NCBI RefSeq assembly: GCF_002943465.1
Contig: NZ_PTQY01000002.1
Location: forward strand, 434,001 to 498,000
Length of the DNA: 64,000 bases
Source: Rhodoferax sp. TS-BS-61-7
Lineage (GTDB): Bacteria; Pseudomonadota; Gammaproteobacteria; Burkholderiales; Burkholderiaceae_C
Direction of reading: 5' to 3'
Positions 1-8,620 of this stretch are shown here, piece by piece. Positions within the stretch are counted from its first letter, which is position 1. Every line of letters starts with the position of its first letter. A program made the position numbers and the translations under genes. The notes under the pieces are model-generated. The model saw nothing but the letters and a program-made list of their open reading frames with translations, had not been told where the DNA came from and searched no databases.

Positions 1-609
1 GAGGGTGGTCACCGTCAGTGCGGCGTTGCAGGCCACGTTGAAACTGGTGGGGGCAAACACGCTGCCACCGGTATACCCAATCACGGCTCCGGTGGCGTGC
101 ACCAGCCAGGCGCAGGCACTGGCCATCAGCGCCAGCACCAGAAAGCGGCAGGCAAACTCGAAGCGGCTGTGCAGCACCAGGCGGTGGCTGTGCAGCAGGG
201 CAATAGCGATCATGCTGCCATTGATAACCAGCACCCGGAGCACATAGTCGGGCCAGACCAACAGCAGCGCCGCCACGGCCAGGCTGACCAGGGCCAGCAG
301 AGGCAGCCAGATTCGCATGCTGGAGGGGCGGCCCAGAAATTTTTCGGTACCGGCCACCCACATCAGGCTGCCGGCCATCATGAGCACATTGCCCAGCAAA
401 ATGGAAAACACGGTAGGCAACACATCGCGGGTGGCGATCAGCACAATGCCGACAAATTGCACCAGCGCCCCGCCGGCCCACCAGCCCAGGCCGCGCACGC
501 TGACCGGGTAGTTGCGCCGCATGGAGTACAGCACCACCGCCATGAGCGGGCCCATCATGGCCGTCATGACCAGGATGGTGCGTGCGTCCAGCTTCAGAAT
601 GGCCCCCAC
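1..609 (-). CDS. Membrane sensor protein, N-terminal part (gene runs off the window)
   Basis: The minus-strand frame stays open from a GTG at 609 to the left edge, 203 codons without a stop. The translation is a run of hydrophobic helices: the segments beginning ILVMTAMMGPLMAVV, GWWAGGALVQFVGIV, VFSILLGNVLMMAG, IWLPLLALVSLAVAALL, LRVLVINGSMIAIALL and FLVLALMASACAWL look like six transmembrane spans. N-terminal regions of this kind are common in membrane diguanylate cyclases (GGDEF), but the output domain lies outside the window, so that is inference. The start is uncertain: GGAGG sits only 3 bases before the GTG. The gene begins 9 bases after the stop of the HDOD gene at 619-1440, so the two are probably co-transcribed. 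Confidence 0.6.
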   Translation of the reverse strand, partial: MGAILKLDARTILVMTAMMGPLMAVVLYSMRRNYPVSVRGLGWWAGGALVQFVGIVLIATRDVLPTVFSILLGNVLMMAGSLMWVAGTEKFLGRPSSMRIWLPLLALVSLAVAALLLVWPDYVLRVLVINGSMIAIALLHSHRLVLHSRFEFACRFLVLALMASACAWLVHATGAVIGYTGGSVFAPTSFNVACNAALTVTTL

Positions 610-618
610 AGCCCTCCC

Positions 619-1440
619 TCAGGCCAACAGGGTGGAGACATCGCTGAAAGTGTCTGGGTCGGGCAGGCCACCTTGCAGGTCGTCGGCCGAAAGCTGGAGG
701 TAATGCTGCAGCGCGGTGGATATGTGCGGTACGGCCTGCAGTACCGTGGCGTGGCTGCTGGCCTGGTCGGCCAGCCAGCCGGCCAGGTGCACCACCGCAC
801 ACAGCTTGGACTGTTGCACTGCGGCCTGCGCGTCGCCGCAGAAGGTCAGGGCTTGCACCACCTCACCGGGAAAGTCCCAGCGTTTGGCAATTTCGGCCGT
901 CACCCGGCCTTCGTCAAACCCCAGCAGCTCGCGTTCGCGCTGCCAGCGCTGCCCGGGGGCACAGGGCTGTTGTTGCAGCGCATCGAGCAGGGCGGGCTGG
1001 TGCTGCACGATCAGCATCTCGCCCAGGCGCAGCATCATGGCGGTGAGCCAAGCCTGCTGTTCATCAATATGCACTTCGTTGGCCAAAAACTTGGCGTAGC
1101 CCGCACACACCATGCTGTAGCGCCAAAACTCCAGCCGGTTGACCCCGGCCGGCAGGCTGAACACCTGTGCCACGCAAATGCCCAAGGCGCGGGCCCGGAT
1201 TTGCGACATGCCGACCACGCTGACCGCGCTGTCCAGCGTGGTGACCGAGCGGGACAGGCCAAACAGCGCACTGTTGGCCATGCGCAGCAGGGTGGCGGTA
1301 AGGGCCGGATCTTTGGCAATCACGTCCCGCACCGTCACCACATCGGCATCCTCGTCGTTGAGCGTGCGGATCAGCGCATGCGCAACCTCTGGCATGACCG
1401 GCAGCTTGACCGTTTGGATAAAGGCGCTGATGTCCGCCAT
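619..1440 (-). CDS. HDOD domain signalling protein
   Basis: This 273-residue protein consists of an HDOD domain over most of its length. HDOD domains are HD-like domains that lack the metal-binding HD pair and occur in regulators of motility, c-di-GMP signalling and stress. Visible features are PVMPEVAHAL near residue 14, the helix AKDPALTATLLRMANSA near residue 42, and VGMSQIRARALG near residue 76. It is a close paralogue of the protein at 2100-2903 (same length class, same motif order), and nth lies between them. All three read on the minus strand with gaps of 15 bases or less, so one transcript is likely. The precise target is unknown. Confidence 0.85.
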   Translation of the reverse strand: MADISAFIQTVKLPVMPEVAHALIRTLNDEDADVVTVRDVIAKDPALTATLLRMANSALFGLSRSVTTLDSAVSVVGMSQIRARALGICVAQVFSLPAGVNRLEFWRYSMVCAGYAKFLANEVHIDEQQAWLTAMMLRLGEMLIVQHQPALLDALQQQPCAPGQRWQRERELLGFDEGRVTAEIAKRWDFPGEVVQALTFCGDAQAAVQQSKLCAVVHLAGWLADQASSHATVLQAVPHISTALQHYLQLSADDLQGGLPDPDTFSDVSTLLA

Positions 1441-1455
1441 GGGGTGGTACTGTGG

Positions 1456-2100
1456 TTATCGGTTGGGGGTAGGGGTCTTGAGTGTATAGCCACAGACCCT
1501 GGCCACACCACATTGCCAGCACATTGGCTTGCGCGCCTGGCAGACGTAGCGGCCATGCAGGATCAGCCAGTGGTGGGCGTCCACCATGTACACGGGCGGA
1601 ATGCGCTGGAGCAGCTTGCGCTCCACCTCCAGCGGGGTTTTGCCCGGTGCCAGGCCGGTACGGTTGCCCAGCCGGAAGAGGTGGGTGTCCACTGCCATGG
1701 TGGGTTCACCAAAAGCAACGTTGAGCACCACATTGGCCGTCTTGCGGCCCACGCCTGGCAATGCTTCCAGGGCTTCCCGCGTGCGGGGCACCTGGCCGCC
1801 GTGCAGGTCCACCAGCATCTGGCAGGTCTGCATCAGGTGTTTGGCCTTGCTGCGGTACAGACCGATGGTTTTGATGTATTGCTCCAACCCCTCCTGGCCT
1901 AGGGCCAGGATTTTTTGCGGGGTGTTGGCCGCCACAAACAGCCGACGGGTGGCCTTGTTGACGCCTACATCGGTTGCCTGTGCCGATAGCAGCACGGCTG
2001 CCAGCAACTCGAACACCGAGCTGAACTCCAGCTCGGTTTGCGGGTGCGGGTTGGCCGCCCGCAAGGTGGCAAAAAAGGTCTCGATAGCGGCTGGGGTCAC
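1456..2100 (-). CDS. nth: Endonuclease III (DNA glycosylase/AP lyase)
   Basis: This base-excision repair enzyme removes oxidised pyrimidines and cleaves the abasic site by beta-elimination. The 214-residue protein carries the helix-hairpin-helix LPGVGRKTANVVL (114-126) with catalytic Lys120, the catalytic Asp138 in AVDTH, and a C-terminal 4Fe-4S cluster motif C-x6-C-x2-C-x5-C at Cys187, 194, 197 and 203. These positions equal the E. coli numbering. The GTG start at 2100 overlaps the stop of the upstream HDOD gene (TAGTG), implying translational coupling. The enzyme looks intact. Confidence 0.97.
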   Translation of the reverse strand: MTPAAIETFFATLRAANPHPQTELEFSSVFELLAAVLLSAQATDVGVNKATRRLFVAANTPQKILALGQEGLEQYIKTIGLYRSKAKHLMQTCQMLVDLHGGQVPRTREALEALPGVGRKTANVVLNVAFGEPTMAVDTHLFRLGNRTGLAPGKTPLEVERKLLQRIPPVYMVDAHHWLILHGRYVCQARKPMCWQCGVARVCGYTLKTPTPNR

Positions 2101-2903
2101 TAAGCGGTCACGTCCAGGAAGGTGCTGGTGTCGGGGAATCTGGTGCGCAGCCAGTCGGCATCCAGCGTGAGTGCGGCAATCACGTCGGCGGGCAAGCCGT
2201 CTACGGAGTCCGGGCCGGCATTTTCAGTTTCGGCCAGCAGGCCGGCCAGGTGCACCACGGCGCCCAGGCGCGAGAAGGCCTGCTCAGTAATCGGGTCGGC
2301 CGAGCGCTGCAGGGCTTGCACCATTTGCATGGGGAAGTTCCAGCGGCGCGCCAGCTCGGCGGTGATTTGGCCTTCAGTAAAGCCGATCAGGCGCTGCTCG
2401 CGCTGCCAGCGCACACCGGGCAGGTGGGGCAGTTTCTCAATCTCGCGCAGGGTGGCGGGGTCGGCCTGGGCTATCAGCAGCTCGCCCAGGCGCAGCATCA
2501 TGCCGGTGAGCCAGGCCAGCTGCCCGTCGATACCCAGGCGGTTGGCCAGCCACTGGGCGTAGCCGGCACAGGCCATGCTGGAGCGCCAGAACTCCTTGCG
2601 GTCCAGGTCGGGCAGGTTGGGGAAGGATTCGCTCAGGCAGGCCCCCAGCGCCAGCGTGCGCACCTTGGACATGCCCACCATGGTGATGGCGTCGTCCAGC
2701 GTGCCCACACCGCGCGGCAGCCCAAACTGGGCGCTGTTGGCCAGGCGCAGCAATTTGGCGGACAGGGCCGGGTCCTTGGCGATCAGGTCCCGCACCTGGG
2801 GGACCGAGGCGTCGTCGTCGTTCAGGGTCTGGATCAGCGCGTGGGCGACCTCAGACATCGATGGCAATTTGACAGTTGCAAAGAAGGACTCGAGATTGAC
2901 CAT
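2100..2903 (-). CDS. HDOD domain signalling protein (paralogue)
   Basis: This 267-residue HDOD protein is clearly homologous along its whole length to the protein at 619-1440: VKLPSMSEVAHAL, AKDPALSAKLLRLANSA and VGMSKVRTLALG occur in the same order and spacing. It is the first gene of a minus-strand group HDOD-nth-HDOD-membrane sensor. The ATG at 2903 is followed at once by the family-typical VNLESFFATVKLP. The 122 bases upstream, shared with the divergent aminotransferase, must hold promoters for both; I see no clear -35/-10 pair. It is probably an adaptor in c-di-GMP or stress signalling, which I infer only from the family. Confidence 0.85.
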   Translation of the reverse strand: MVNLESFFATVKLPSMSEVAHALIQTLNDDDASVPQVRDLIAKDPALSAKLLRLANSAQFGLPRGVGTLDDAITMVGMSKVRTLALGACLSESFPNLPDLDRKEFWRSSMACAGYAQWLANRLGIDGQLAWLTGMMLRLGELLIAQADPATLREIEKLPHLPGVRWQREQRLIGFTEGQITAELARRWNFPMQMVQALQRSADPITEQAFSRLGAVVHLAGLLAETENAGPDSVDGLPADVIAALTLDADWLRTRFPDTSTFLDVTA

Positions 2904-3025
2904 GGATTCTCCAAAAAAAGTTGCGACCCAATCGGTGACAATTTACCCCAATCCCAACGGCCTCCAGACCAATTGGCCAAACGCCGCGTACTATTTTTTC
3001 CCTTTGTGAGTCGAAAGAGAGCCCC

Positions 3026-4213
3026 ATGCAATTTGCCGATCGCCTGAACAACGTAGAAACCTCCGCCATTCGTGAGCTGTTCAAACTGCTGGGCAAGCCC
3101 GGCATCATCAGTTTTGCTGGGGGCTTTCCCGACCCCGCACTATTTGATGTGGAAGGCATTCGCGAGTCCACCGATGCGGTGCTGAAAAACAACCCCGGCC
3201 CCGTGCTGCAGTACGGCGCGACCGAGGGTTACCAGCCACTGCGCGAAGGCATCAGCAGCCACATGGCGAGCAAGGGTGCCACCGTGGCGCCCGATGGCCT
3301 CATCGTCACCACCGGCAGCCAGCAGGCGCTGGACCTGATTGGCAAAACCATGATCTCGCCCGGTGACAAGGTCATCATGGAAGCGCCCACCTTCCTGGCC
3401 ACCATCCAGTGCTTCCGCCTGTACGGCGCGCAGGTCATTGGCGCGCCGATCGATGCCAACGGCGTGGACGTGGACAAGCTCGAAGCACTGATTGACGAGC
3501 ACAAGCCCAAGCTGGTCTACCTGATTCCCACCTTTGGCAATCCCAGTGGCGCCATGCTGAGCCTGGAACGACGCAAGCGCATTCTGGAGATTGCTGTGCG
3601 GACCCAGACCCTGGTGGTGGAAGACGACCCCTATGGCGAGCTGTTCTTCGACCAGGCCCCGCCGCCCAGCCTGTTGGCCCTGAGCGACAGCGTGCCCGGC
3701 AGCCGCGACTGGCTGGCGCACTGCGGCAGTTTCAGCAAGGTGCTGAGCCCCGGCCTGCGTGTGGGCTGGCTGATTGCGCCGCCCGCGCTGTTGTCACGCG
3801 CCACCATGTGCAAACAGTTCAGCGACGCCCACACCAGCAACCTGACCCAGGCCACGGCCGCCCACTACCTCACGCTGAACCGCCTGCCCACGGCCCTGGC
3901 CGCTGTGCGTGCCACCTATGCGGAGCGTGCGCGGGTGATGGCCGAATGCCTGCAGCGCGAACTGGGGGATGCGATTGCCTTTGAGCGCCCCCAGGGGGGC
4001 ATGTTCTTCTGGGCCCGCCTGACCGGCACGCATGGCAAAGAGCAGAACGCCAGCGAGTTTGCCAAGCGGGCCATCGACAAGCTGGTGGCCTTTGTGCCCG
4101 GTGCGCCGTTTTACGCGCACGACCCAGACCAAAGCACGCTGCGCCTGAGCTTCGCCACGGCCGATGTGGCCAAGATCGAAGAAGGCATTGGCCGTCTGGG
4201 CCAGGCCCTGTAA
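3026..4213 (+). CDS. PLP-dependent class I/II aminotransferase (2-aminoadipate aminotransferase-like)
   Basis: This fold-type I aminotransferase has 395 residues. Visible motifs are FAGGFPDP (30-37), QYGATEGYQPLRE (62-74), TGSQQALDL (96-104), PTFGNPSG (168-175), DDPYGEL (200-206) and the Schiff-base lysine Lys238 in SFSKVLSPGLRVGW. The layout matches the LysN/2-aminoadipate and MocR-type aminotransferase group, here without an N-terminal DNA-binding domain. Substrate specificity cannot be read from sequence; aromatic or branched-chain amino acids or 2-aminoadipate are all possible. It is divergent from the HDOD-nth group and followed after 6 bases by the DUF1275 gene. Confidence 0.9.
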   Translation: MQFADRLNNVETSAIRELFKLLGKPGIISFAGGFPDPALFDVEGIRESTDAVLKNNPGPVLQYGATEGYQPLREGISSHMASKGATVAPDGLIVTTGSQQALDLIGKTMISPGDKVIMEAPTFLATIQCFRLYGAQVIGAPIDANGVDVDKLEALIDEHKPKLVYLIPTFGNPSGAMLSLERRKRILEIAVRTQTLVVEDDPYGELFFDQAPPPSLLALSDSVPGSRDWLAHCGSFSKVLSPGLRVGWLIAPPALLSRATMCKQFSDAHTSNLTQATAAHYLTLNRLPTALAAVRATYAERARVMAECLQRELGDAIAFERPQGGMFFWARLTGTHGKEQNASEFAKRAIDKLVAFVPGAPFYAHDPDQSTLRLSFATADVAKIEEGIGRLGQAL

Positions 4214-4219
4214 TCCCGC

Positions 4220-4957
4220 GTGACCTGGACCGATCTGGAACGCTCCTCCCAGGCCAATGTTGGCCTGGGTTCGGCTTTGGCCTTTGTGGCCGGGGCCACC
4301 AATGCCGGGGGCTTTCTGGCGGTGGGCACCTACACCTCGCACATGACCGGGGTGGTGTCTTCGGTGGCCGATTACCTGGTGCTGGGGCAATGGTCCATCG
4401 TGCTGGTGGGGCTGTGTTCGCTGGGGGCCTTTTTGGCGGGGGCCATGACCACGGCCTGGATGGTGAACTGGAGCCTGCAACGCAAGCTGCGCAGTGCGTT
4501 CGGTCGGCCGCTGCTGCTGGAGGCCATTCTTTTGCTGTGTTTTGGTGTGTTTGGTTCGGCGGCCGAGGCCAAGTTCTGGTTTTTTGAACCCCTCACCATC
4601 GTGCTGCTGTGTTACCTGATGGGTTTGCAAAACGCGGTGGTGACCAAAATCTCCAAGGCCGAGATCCGCACCACCCACCTCACCGGGCTGGTGACGGATC
4701 TGGGCATCGAGTTGGGCAAGCTGGTCTACATCAACGGCCACACCGACACCCCGGTGCGAGCCAACCGCGAGCGCCTGCGGGTGCAACTGCGCATGGTGGC
4801 CTGTTTTTTTGGTGGTGCACTGGTGGGTGCCATGGGTTTTAAATGGGTGGGGTACAGCACCACGGTGCCGCTGGCCCTGATTCTCATGGCGCTGGTCTGG
4901 CGCCCCTTGTGGGCAGACTACCAAGCCTGGCGCGCGCGCCAGGGGCAGCACGCCTAA
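4220..4957 (+). CDS. YoaK/DUF1275 family inner membrane protein
   Basis: This 245-residue integral membrane protein belongs to the DUF1275 (YoaK) family. It shows ALAFVAGATNAGGFLAVG near residue 19, TSHMTGVV near 39 and the mid-protein signature GLQNAVVTKISKAEIRTTHLTG (about 135-156), with about six hydrophobic helices and a charged loop near 175-190. The function of the family is not established. Translation starts at a GTG 6 bases after the aminotransferase stop, so the pair is likely co-transcribed. Its TAA overlaps by four bases the stop of the converging response regulator. Confidence 0.88.
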   Translation: MTWTDLERSSQANVGLGSALAFVAGATNAGGFLAVGTYTSHMTGVVSSVADYLVLGQWSIVLVGLCSLGAFLAGAMTTAWMVNWSLQRKLRSAFGRPLLLEAILLLCFGVFGSAAEAKFWFFEPLTIVLLCYLMGLQNAVVTKISKAEIRTTHLTGLVTDLGIELGKLVYINGHTDTPVRANRERLRVQLRMVACFFGGALVGAMGFKWVGYSTTVPLALILMALVWRPLWADYQAWRARQGQHA

Positions 4958-5544
4958 AGTTTGGTGATTTTGGTGGCGGGCACCATGCCGGGTGTGCCTT
5001 GCAAATGCACCACCAATTCCCCCTGCCGAAAGATCACGTCTTTGACGGTTTCGTAGCGTCCCTGGTACAGCACCGCGTCGCCCGCCTGGAACTTGGGTAG
5101 CGTCGGTAGTACGGGCCGGGCCGCGACGGGCTGCAGTTTGTGGGCCACTTCGGGGTGCAGTTGCGCCATGTGTTCCATCGCTTTGGCCACAGCGGCCTTG
5201 ATGTCCGCGGCCGTGAAGGGTTTGGCCAGCTGAAACAAGGCGCCCGCACGCTGGGCCTGTTCCGCCATGGTGGGGCCCATGTGTGCACTCATGAGCCCGA
5301 ATCGGCATTGTGGATTGAGCTTTTGCAGCGATTGGTGCAAGGAAAAACCACTCACCAACTCTTTGGAGTAGCAATCGGTCAGCAGCAGGTGGGGCTGGTG
5401 TTCGGCAGCCACCTCCAGTGCCGCCTGGGGCCTGTGGGTGGTTTTGATGCTGGAGGGTTCGAAGCCGTAACCCTCCAGAAGTTGGCGCAAAAAAGTTTGG
5501 ATTGCGGTGCTGTTATCGGCCACCAAAAAACGAATCGCTGACAT
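4954..5544 (-). CDS. Response regulator receiver protein with a non-DNA-binding C-terminal tail
   Basis: The ATG at 5544 begins MSAIRFLVADNSTAIQ; upstream in-frame codons do not look like a receiver domain. Residues 1-125 form a CheY-like receiver with acidic Asp10, phospho-acceptor Asp57 in LLTDCYS, a Ser/Thr near 86 and Lys108 in LAKPF. The remaining 70 residues contain a small beta-rich segment (FQAGDAVLYQGRYETVKDV) reminiscent of KOW/SH3-like barrels, not a DNA-binding helix-turn-helix. The partner kinase is not adjacent. It reads divergently from the DsbA-like gene and converges with the DUF1275 gene. Confidence 0.8.
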   Translation of the reverse strand: MSAIRFLVADNSTAIQTFLRQLLEGYGFEPSSIKTTHRPQAALEVAAEHQPHLLLTDCYSKELVSGFSLHQSLQKLNPQCRFGLMSAHMGPTMAEQAQRAGALFQLAKPFTAADIKAAVAKAMEHMAQLHPEVAHKLQPVAARPVLPTLPKFQAGDAVLYQGRYETVKDVIFRQGELVVHLQGTPGMVPATKITKL

Positions 5545-5655
5545 GAAACCGGAAGACTCTCTAAAACACAGAAACACCCACAGCCTGCAGCCATAGACAA
5601 GCCTGAGCATAATGGCGCAACCTCTATTTTTGTCTGTGAGAACCAAGGAATTTTG

Positions 5656-6300
5656 ATGTACAGCACTCTAAAAATCGACTTCGTGTCTGATGTGTCCTGC
5701 CCCTGGTGCGCCATTGGCTTGCAAAGCCTGCAAACCGCCCTGGAGCGGCTGGATGGTGAAGTGCAGGCCGACATCCATTTCCAGCCATTTGAGCTGAACC
5801 CCAAGATGGGCCCAGAAGGGCAGGACATTACCGAACACCTGAGCCAAAAGTACGGCTCCACCCCCGAACAGGCCACCGCCGCGCGCGAGAACATTCGCCA
5901 ACGCGGCGAAGCCTTGGGCTTCACCTTCAACATGGACAAACGCGCCCGCATCTACAACACCTTCGATGCGCACCGCCTGTTGCACTGGGCCGAGACTTCG
6001 GGCCAACAACTGGCCCTGAAGAAAGCGTTGTTTGCTGCCTACTTCACCAACGGCGAAGACCCCAGCAACCACGAGGTGCTGCTGCGCGCCGTGCAGGCGG
6101 CGGATCTGGATGTGGACGAGGCCCAGCGTGTGCTGGCCACCGACGATTACGCGGCGGAAGTGCGCGAACAGGAACAGTTTTACCTGGACCAGGGCATCCA
6201 TTCGGTGCCCGCGGTGGTGATCAACGACCGCCACCTCATCTCCGGCGGCCAGCCGCCTGAGGTGTTTGAACAGGCCTTGCGCCAGATCGCGGCGGGCTGA
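5656..6300 (+). CDS. DsbA family oxidoreductase (FrnE-like)
   Basis: This 214-residue thioredoxin-fold protein has the active-site motif CPWC (Cys15-Cys18) in a strand-loop-helix, a long all-alpha insertion, and the cis-proline loop SVPAVVINDRHLISGGQ near residue 180. This is the FrnE/YwbO branch of the DsbA superfamily, typically cytoplasmic and lacking a signal peptide, as here. AAGGAA at 5645-5650 lies 5 bases before the ATG at 5656, which decides against the TTG three bases upstream. It probably acts as a dithiol-disulphide oxidoreductase; the in vivo substrate is unknown. The phosphatase gene follows after 9 bases. Confidence 0.88.
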   Translation: MYSTLKIDFVSDVSCPWCAIGLQSLQTALERLDGEVQADIHFQPFELNPKMGPEGQDITEHLSQKYGSTPEQATAARENIRQRGEALGFTFNMDKRARIYNTFDAHRLLHWAETSGQQLALKKALFAAYFTNGEDPSNHEVLLRAVQAADLDVDEAQRVLATDDYAAEVREQEQFYLDQGIHSVPAVVINDRHLISGGQPPEVFEQALRQIAAG

Positions 6301-6309
6301 CCTGTTTTG

Positions 6310-7866
6310 ATGGACCGGCGGCAACTCCTGGGCTGGGCAGCCAGCAGCGCCAGCACCCTGTGGCTGCCGCGCAGCGCCTGGAGCCAGGCCAAGCTGGATA
6401 ACAATCCGTTTGCGTTGGGCGTGGCCAGTGGGTCCCCCACCCACGACTCCGTGGTGCTGTGGACCCGGCTGGTGACCGAGCAAGCGCTATCCCTCGGGCC
6501 CATCACGGTGCGCTGGGAGGTGGCCCATGACGCGCAATTCCAGCGGCTGGTGCAGTCGGGCCAGGCACAGGCCTTGCCCGCGCTGGCGCACTCCGTGCAC
6601 GTGGAGCTGCAGGGCTTGGCGCCCGACCGCTGGTACCACTACCGTTTTATGCTGGGCGCGGCGGTCAGCACGGTGGGCCGCACGCGCACCTTCCCGGCAC
6701 CGGACGCCGCCGCCCAAAAGCTGCGCCTGGGTTACGCCTCCTGCCAGCATTGGGAGCATGGCTACTACAGTGCTTACCGCCATATGTTGGGTGAGCAGCT
6801 GGATGCGCTGATGTTTCTGGGCGACTACATCTACGAATACGGGGGCAGCAGCAAGGCCGTGCGCCCCGTGTCCGCTGCTGCCACCCTGACGCTGGATGAC
6901 TACCGTGCCCGCTACGCCCTGTACAAAAGTGACCCGCATCTGCAGGGTATGCACGCAGCCTGCCCCTGGCTGCTGACCTGGGACGACCACGAGGTACAAA
7001 ACGACTACGCCAGCAGCACGCAGGGCAGCCGCGGGCCCGAGGGTATTGACTTTGCCGCCCGCCGTGCCGCGGCCTACCAGGCCTATTACGAACACATGCC
7101 GCTGCGGGCTGCGGCGCTCGGCCGGGCGTTGAACGGGGTGTGGGGTGCCAACCGCGAGTTGCGCCTCTATGACCGGGTGCCGTTTGGCCGCCTGGCGACC
7201 TTGCACCTGCTGGACGACCGCCAGTACCGCGACCCGCAGGCCTGCACCAAAGGCGGTGGCCCTGGTTCCAGCACCGTTAACCCCGCCAGTTGTGCAGCCT
7301 TGGCCGACCCACGGCGCACGTTGTTAGGTGCGGCGCAAGAGCACTGGCTGGAGCAGTCCTTGGCCGCAGGCGGAGGGCAATGGACCGTGCTGGGCCAGCA
7401 AACCGTGTTTGGCCAGCGGGACTTCAAATCCGGCGAGGGGCTCAGTGTGTCCAACGACGGCTGGGATGGTTACGGCGCGGCCCGCACCCGCGTGACCGAC
7501 GCACTACAACGCCACCAAGCCAGCAACCCGGTGTTTCTGGGTGGCGACGTGCATTCCAACTGGGTGGGCCACGTGAAGGCCGATTACGCACGCGCCCAGA
7601 GCAAGACGGTGGGGGTGGAGTTTTGCGGCACCAGCATCACTTCGCGCGGTGGCAGTAACGACGGTGTGCCAGAGACCCTGGCAGAGAACCCGCACTTTGT
7701 GTTTGCCGACCGTGAACGCCGCGGCTACGGCGTGGCCGAATTCACCCCGAAGGGGCTGAGCGTCACACTCCGAGCGGTGGACGATGTGGCGCGAGCCGAT
7801 TCAGGGGTGCAGACGCTGGCCACATTTGCCGTGGAGCCGGGGCGGGCGGCGGTGCACCAGACCTGA
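6310..7866 (+). CDS. PhoD-type alkaline phosphatase/phosphodiesterase with Tat-like signal
   Basis: This 518-residue secreted metallophosphatase begins MDRRQLLGW followed by a hydrophobic stretch ending at ...AWSQA, consistent with a twin-arginine export signal. Then comes the PhoD N-terminal domain (FALGVASGSPTHDSVVLWTRL) and the catalytic core with GYASCQHWEHG, FLGDYIYEYG, WDDHEVQNDY and the C-terminal metal ligand motif GGDVHSNWVGH. PhoD enzymes hydrolyse phosphate mono- and diesters in the periplasm using Fe3+/Ca2+. The start is the ATG at 6310 rather than the adjacent TTG. It follows the DsbA-like gene and converges on serB. Confidence 0.93.
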   Translation: MDRRQLLGWAASSASTLWLPRSAWSQAKLDNNPFALGVASGSPTHDSVVLWTRLVTEQALSLGPITVRWEVAHDAQFQRLVQSGQAQALPALAHSVHVELQGLAPDRWYHYRFMLGAAVSTVGRTRTFPAPDAAAQKLRLGYASCQHWEHGYYSAYRHMLGEQLDALMFLGDYIYEYGGSSKAVRPVSAAATLTLDDYRARYALYKSDPHLQGMHAACPWLLTWDDHEVQNDYASSTQGSRGPEGIDFAARRAAAYQAYYEHMPLRAAALGRALNGVWGANRELRLYDRVPFGRLATLHLLDDRQYRDPQACTKGGGPGSSTVNPASCAALADPRRTLLGAAQEHWLEQSLAAGGGQWTVLGQQTVFGQRDFKSGEGLSVSNDGWDGYGAARTRVTDALQRHQASNPVFLGGDVHSNWVGHVKADYARAQSKTVGVEFCGTSITSRGGSNDGVPETLAENPHFVFADRERRGYGVAEFTPKGLSVTLRAVDDVARADSGVQTLATFAVEPGRAAVHQT

Positions 7867-7889
7867 GATCGGGCTGGGCGGGGTGCGAT

Positions 7890-8612
7890 TTACGCCAGCA
7901 CTTCCAGCAACCGGTCCAGCCCACCGCTATTGATGGCCACCTGGGCCTGGGCGCGCACCGCGGGTTTGGCGTGGTAAGCCACCGACAGTCCGGCCGCACC
8001 CATCATGGGCAGGTCATTCGCGCCATCGCCCATGGCAATGCATTGCCCGGGCTCTATGCCCAGGAGAGAGGCCACTTCCAACAGCGTTCGGCGTTTCTCG
8101 GCACCGTCGCAGATATCACCCCAGCTTTGCTGCACCAGCCCGCCGGTCAACACGCCGCAGTTCGGGCCGGAGGCAATTTCCAGCACATTGGAGCGGGTGT
8201 AGTCGATGCCCAGCAGCGCGCGCACATGCTCGGCAAAGTAGGTAAAACCGCCACTCACCAGCAGCACCTTGAGCCCGGCTTGTTGGCAGGCCGCCACCAG
8301 CGCGGCAGCGCCGGGGTTGAGCTGCAAGCGTTCGCGCTTGACAGCCTCCAGGTCTGCGACGGTGACGCCCTTGAGCAAGGCCACCCGGCGACGCAGGCTG
8401 TCCTTGAAGTCGGTGATCTCGCCGCGCATGGCCGCCTCGGTGATGGCCGCCACCTCGGCCTTGCGGCCCACCGCATCGGCAATCTCGTCAATGCACTCGA
8501 TGTTGATCAGTGTGGAGTCCATGTCGAACGCGATGAGCTTGTAGTCGCTCAGTTTCAGGGCGGCAGGCAGGTTCTGGACGACGAGGCCGGGGGAGAGTTC
8601 GGTGTTGGACAT
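7890..8612 (-). CDS. serB: Phosphoserine phosphatase
   Basis: This enzyme catalyses the last step of L-serine synthesis, dephosphorylating O-phosphoserine. The 240-residue HAD-family protein has motif I FDMDSTLI (nucleophile Asp30, acid/base Asp32), substrate-binding ECIDEIADAVG, motif II LLVSGGFTYFAE, and motif IV MGDGANDLPMMGAAG near residue 195. It lies downstream of mfd on the same strand with 68 bases between them. That interval is almost entirely the 61-bp dispersed repeat at 8621-8681, so the SerB translation signals adjoin or lie inside the repeat edge. Confidence 0.96.
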   Translation of the reverse strand: MSNTELSPGLVVQNLPAALKLSDYKLIAFDMDSTLINIECIDEIADAVGRKAEVAAITEAAMRGEITDFKDSLRRRVALLKGVTVADLEAVKRERLQLNPGAAALVAACQQAGLKVLLVSGGFTYFAEHVRALLGIDYTRSNVLEIASGPNCGVLTGGLVQQSWGDICDGAEKRRTLLEVASLLGIEPGQCIAMGDGANDLPMMGAAGLSVAYHAKPAVRAQAQVAINSGGLDRLLEVLA

Positions 8613-8620
8613 GGGGATTT

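Noticed and set aside
97..1902. A 601-codon open frame on the plus strand
   Set aside because: It lies opposite the HDOD and nth genes, whose products carry clear family motifs. Its translation is low-complexity His/Gln/Gly-rich, typical of the antisense of GC-rich coding DNA.
3794..5374. A 526-codon open frame on the minus strand
   Set aside because: It overlaps the aminotransferase and DUF1275 genes antisense and the response regulator in another frame; the composition is that of a shadow.
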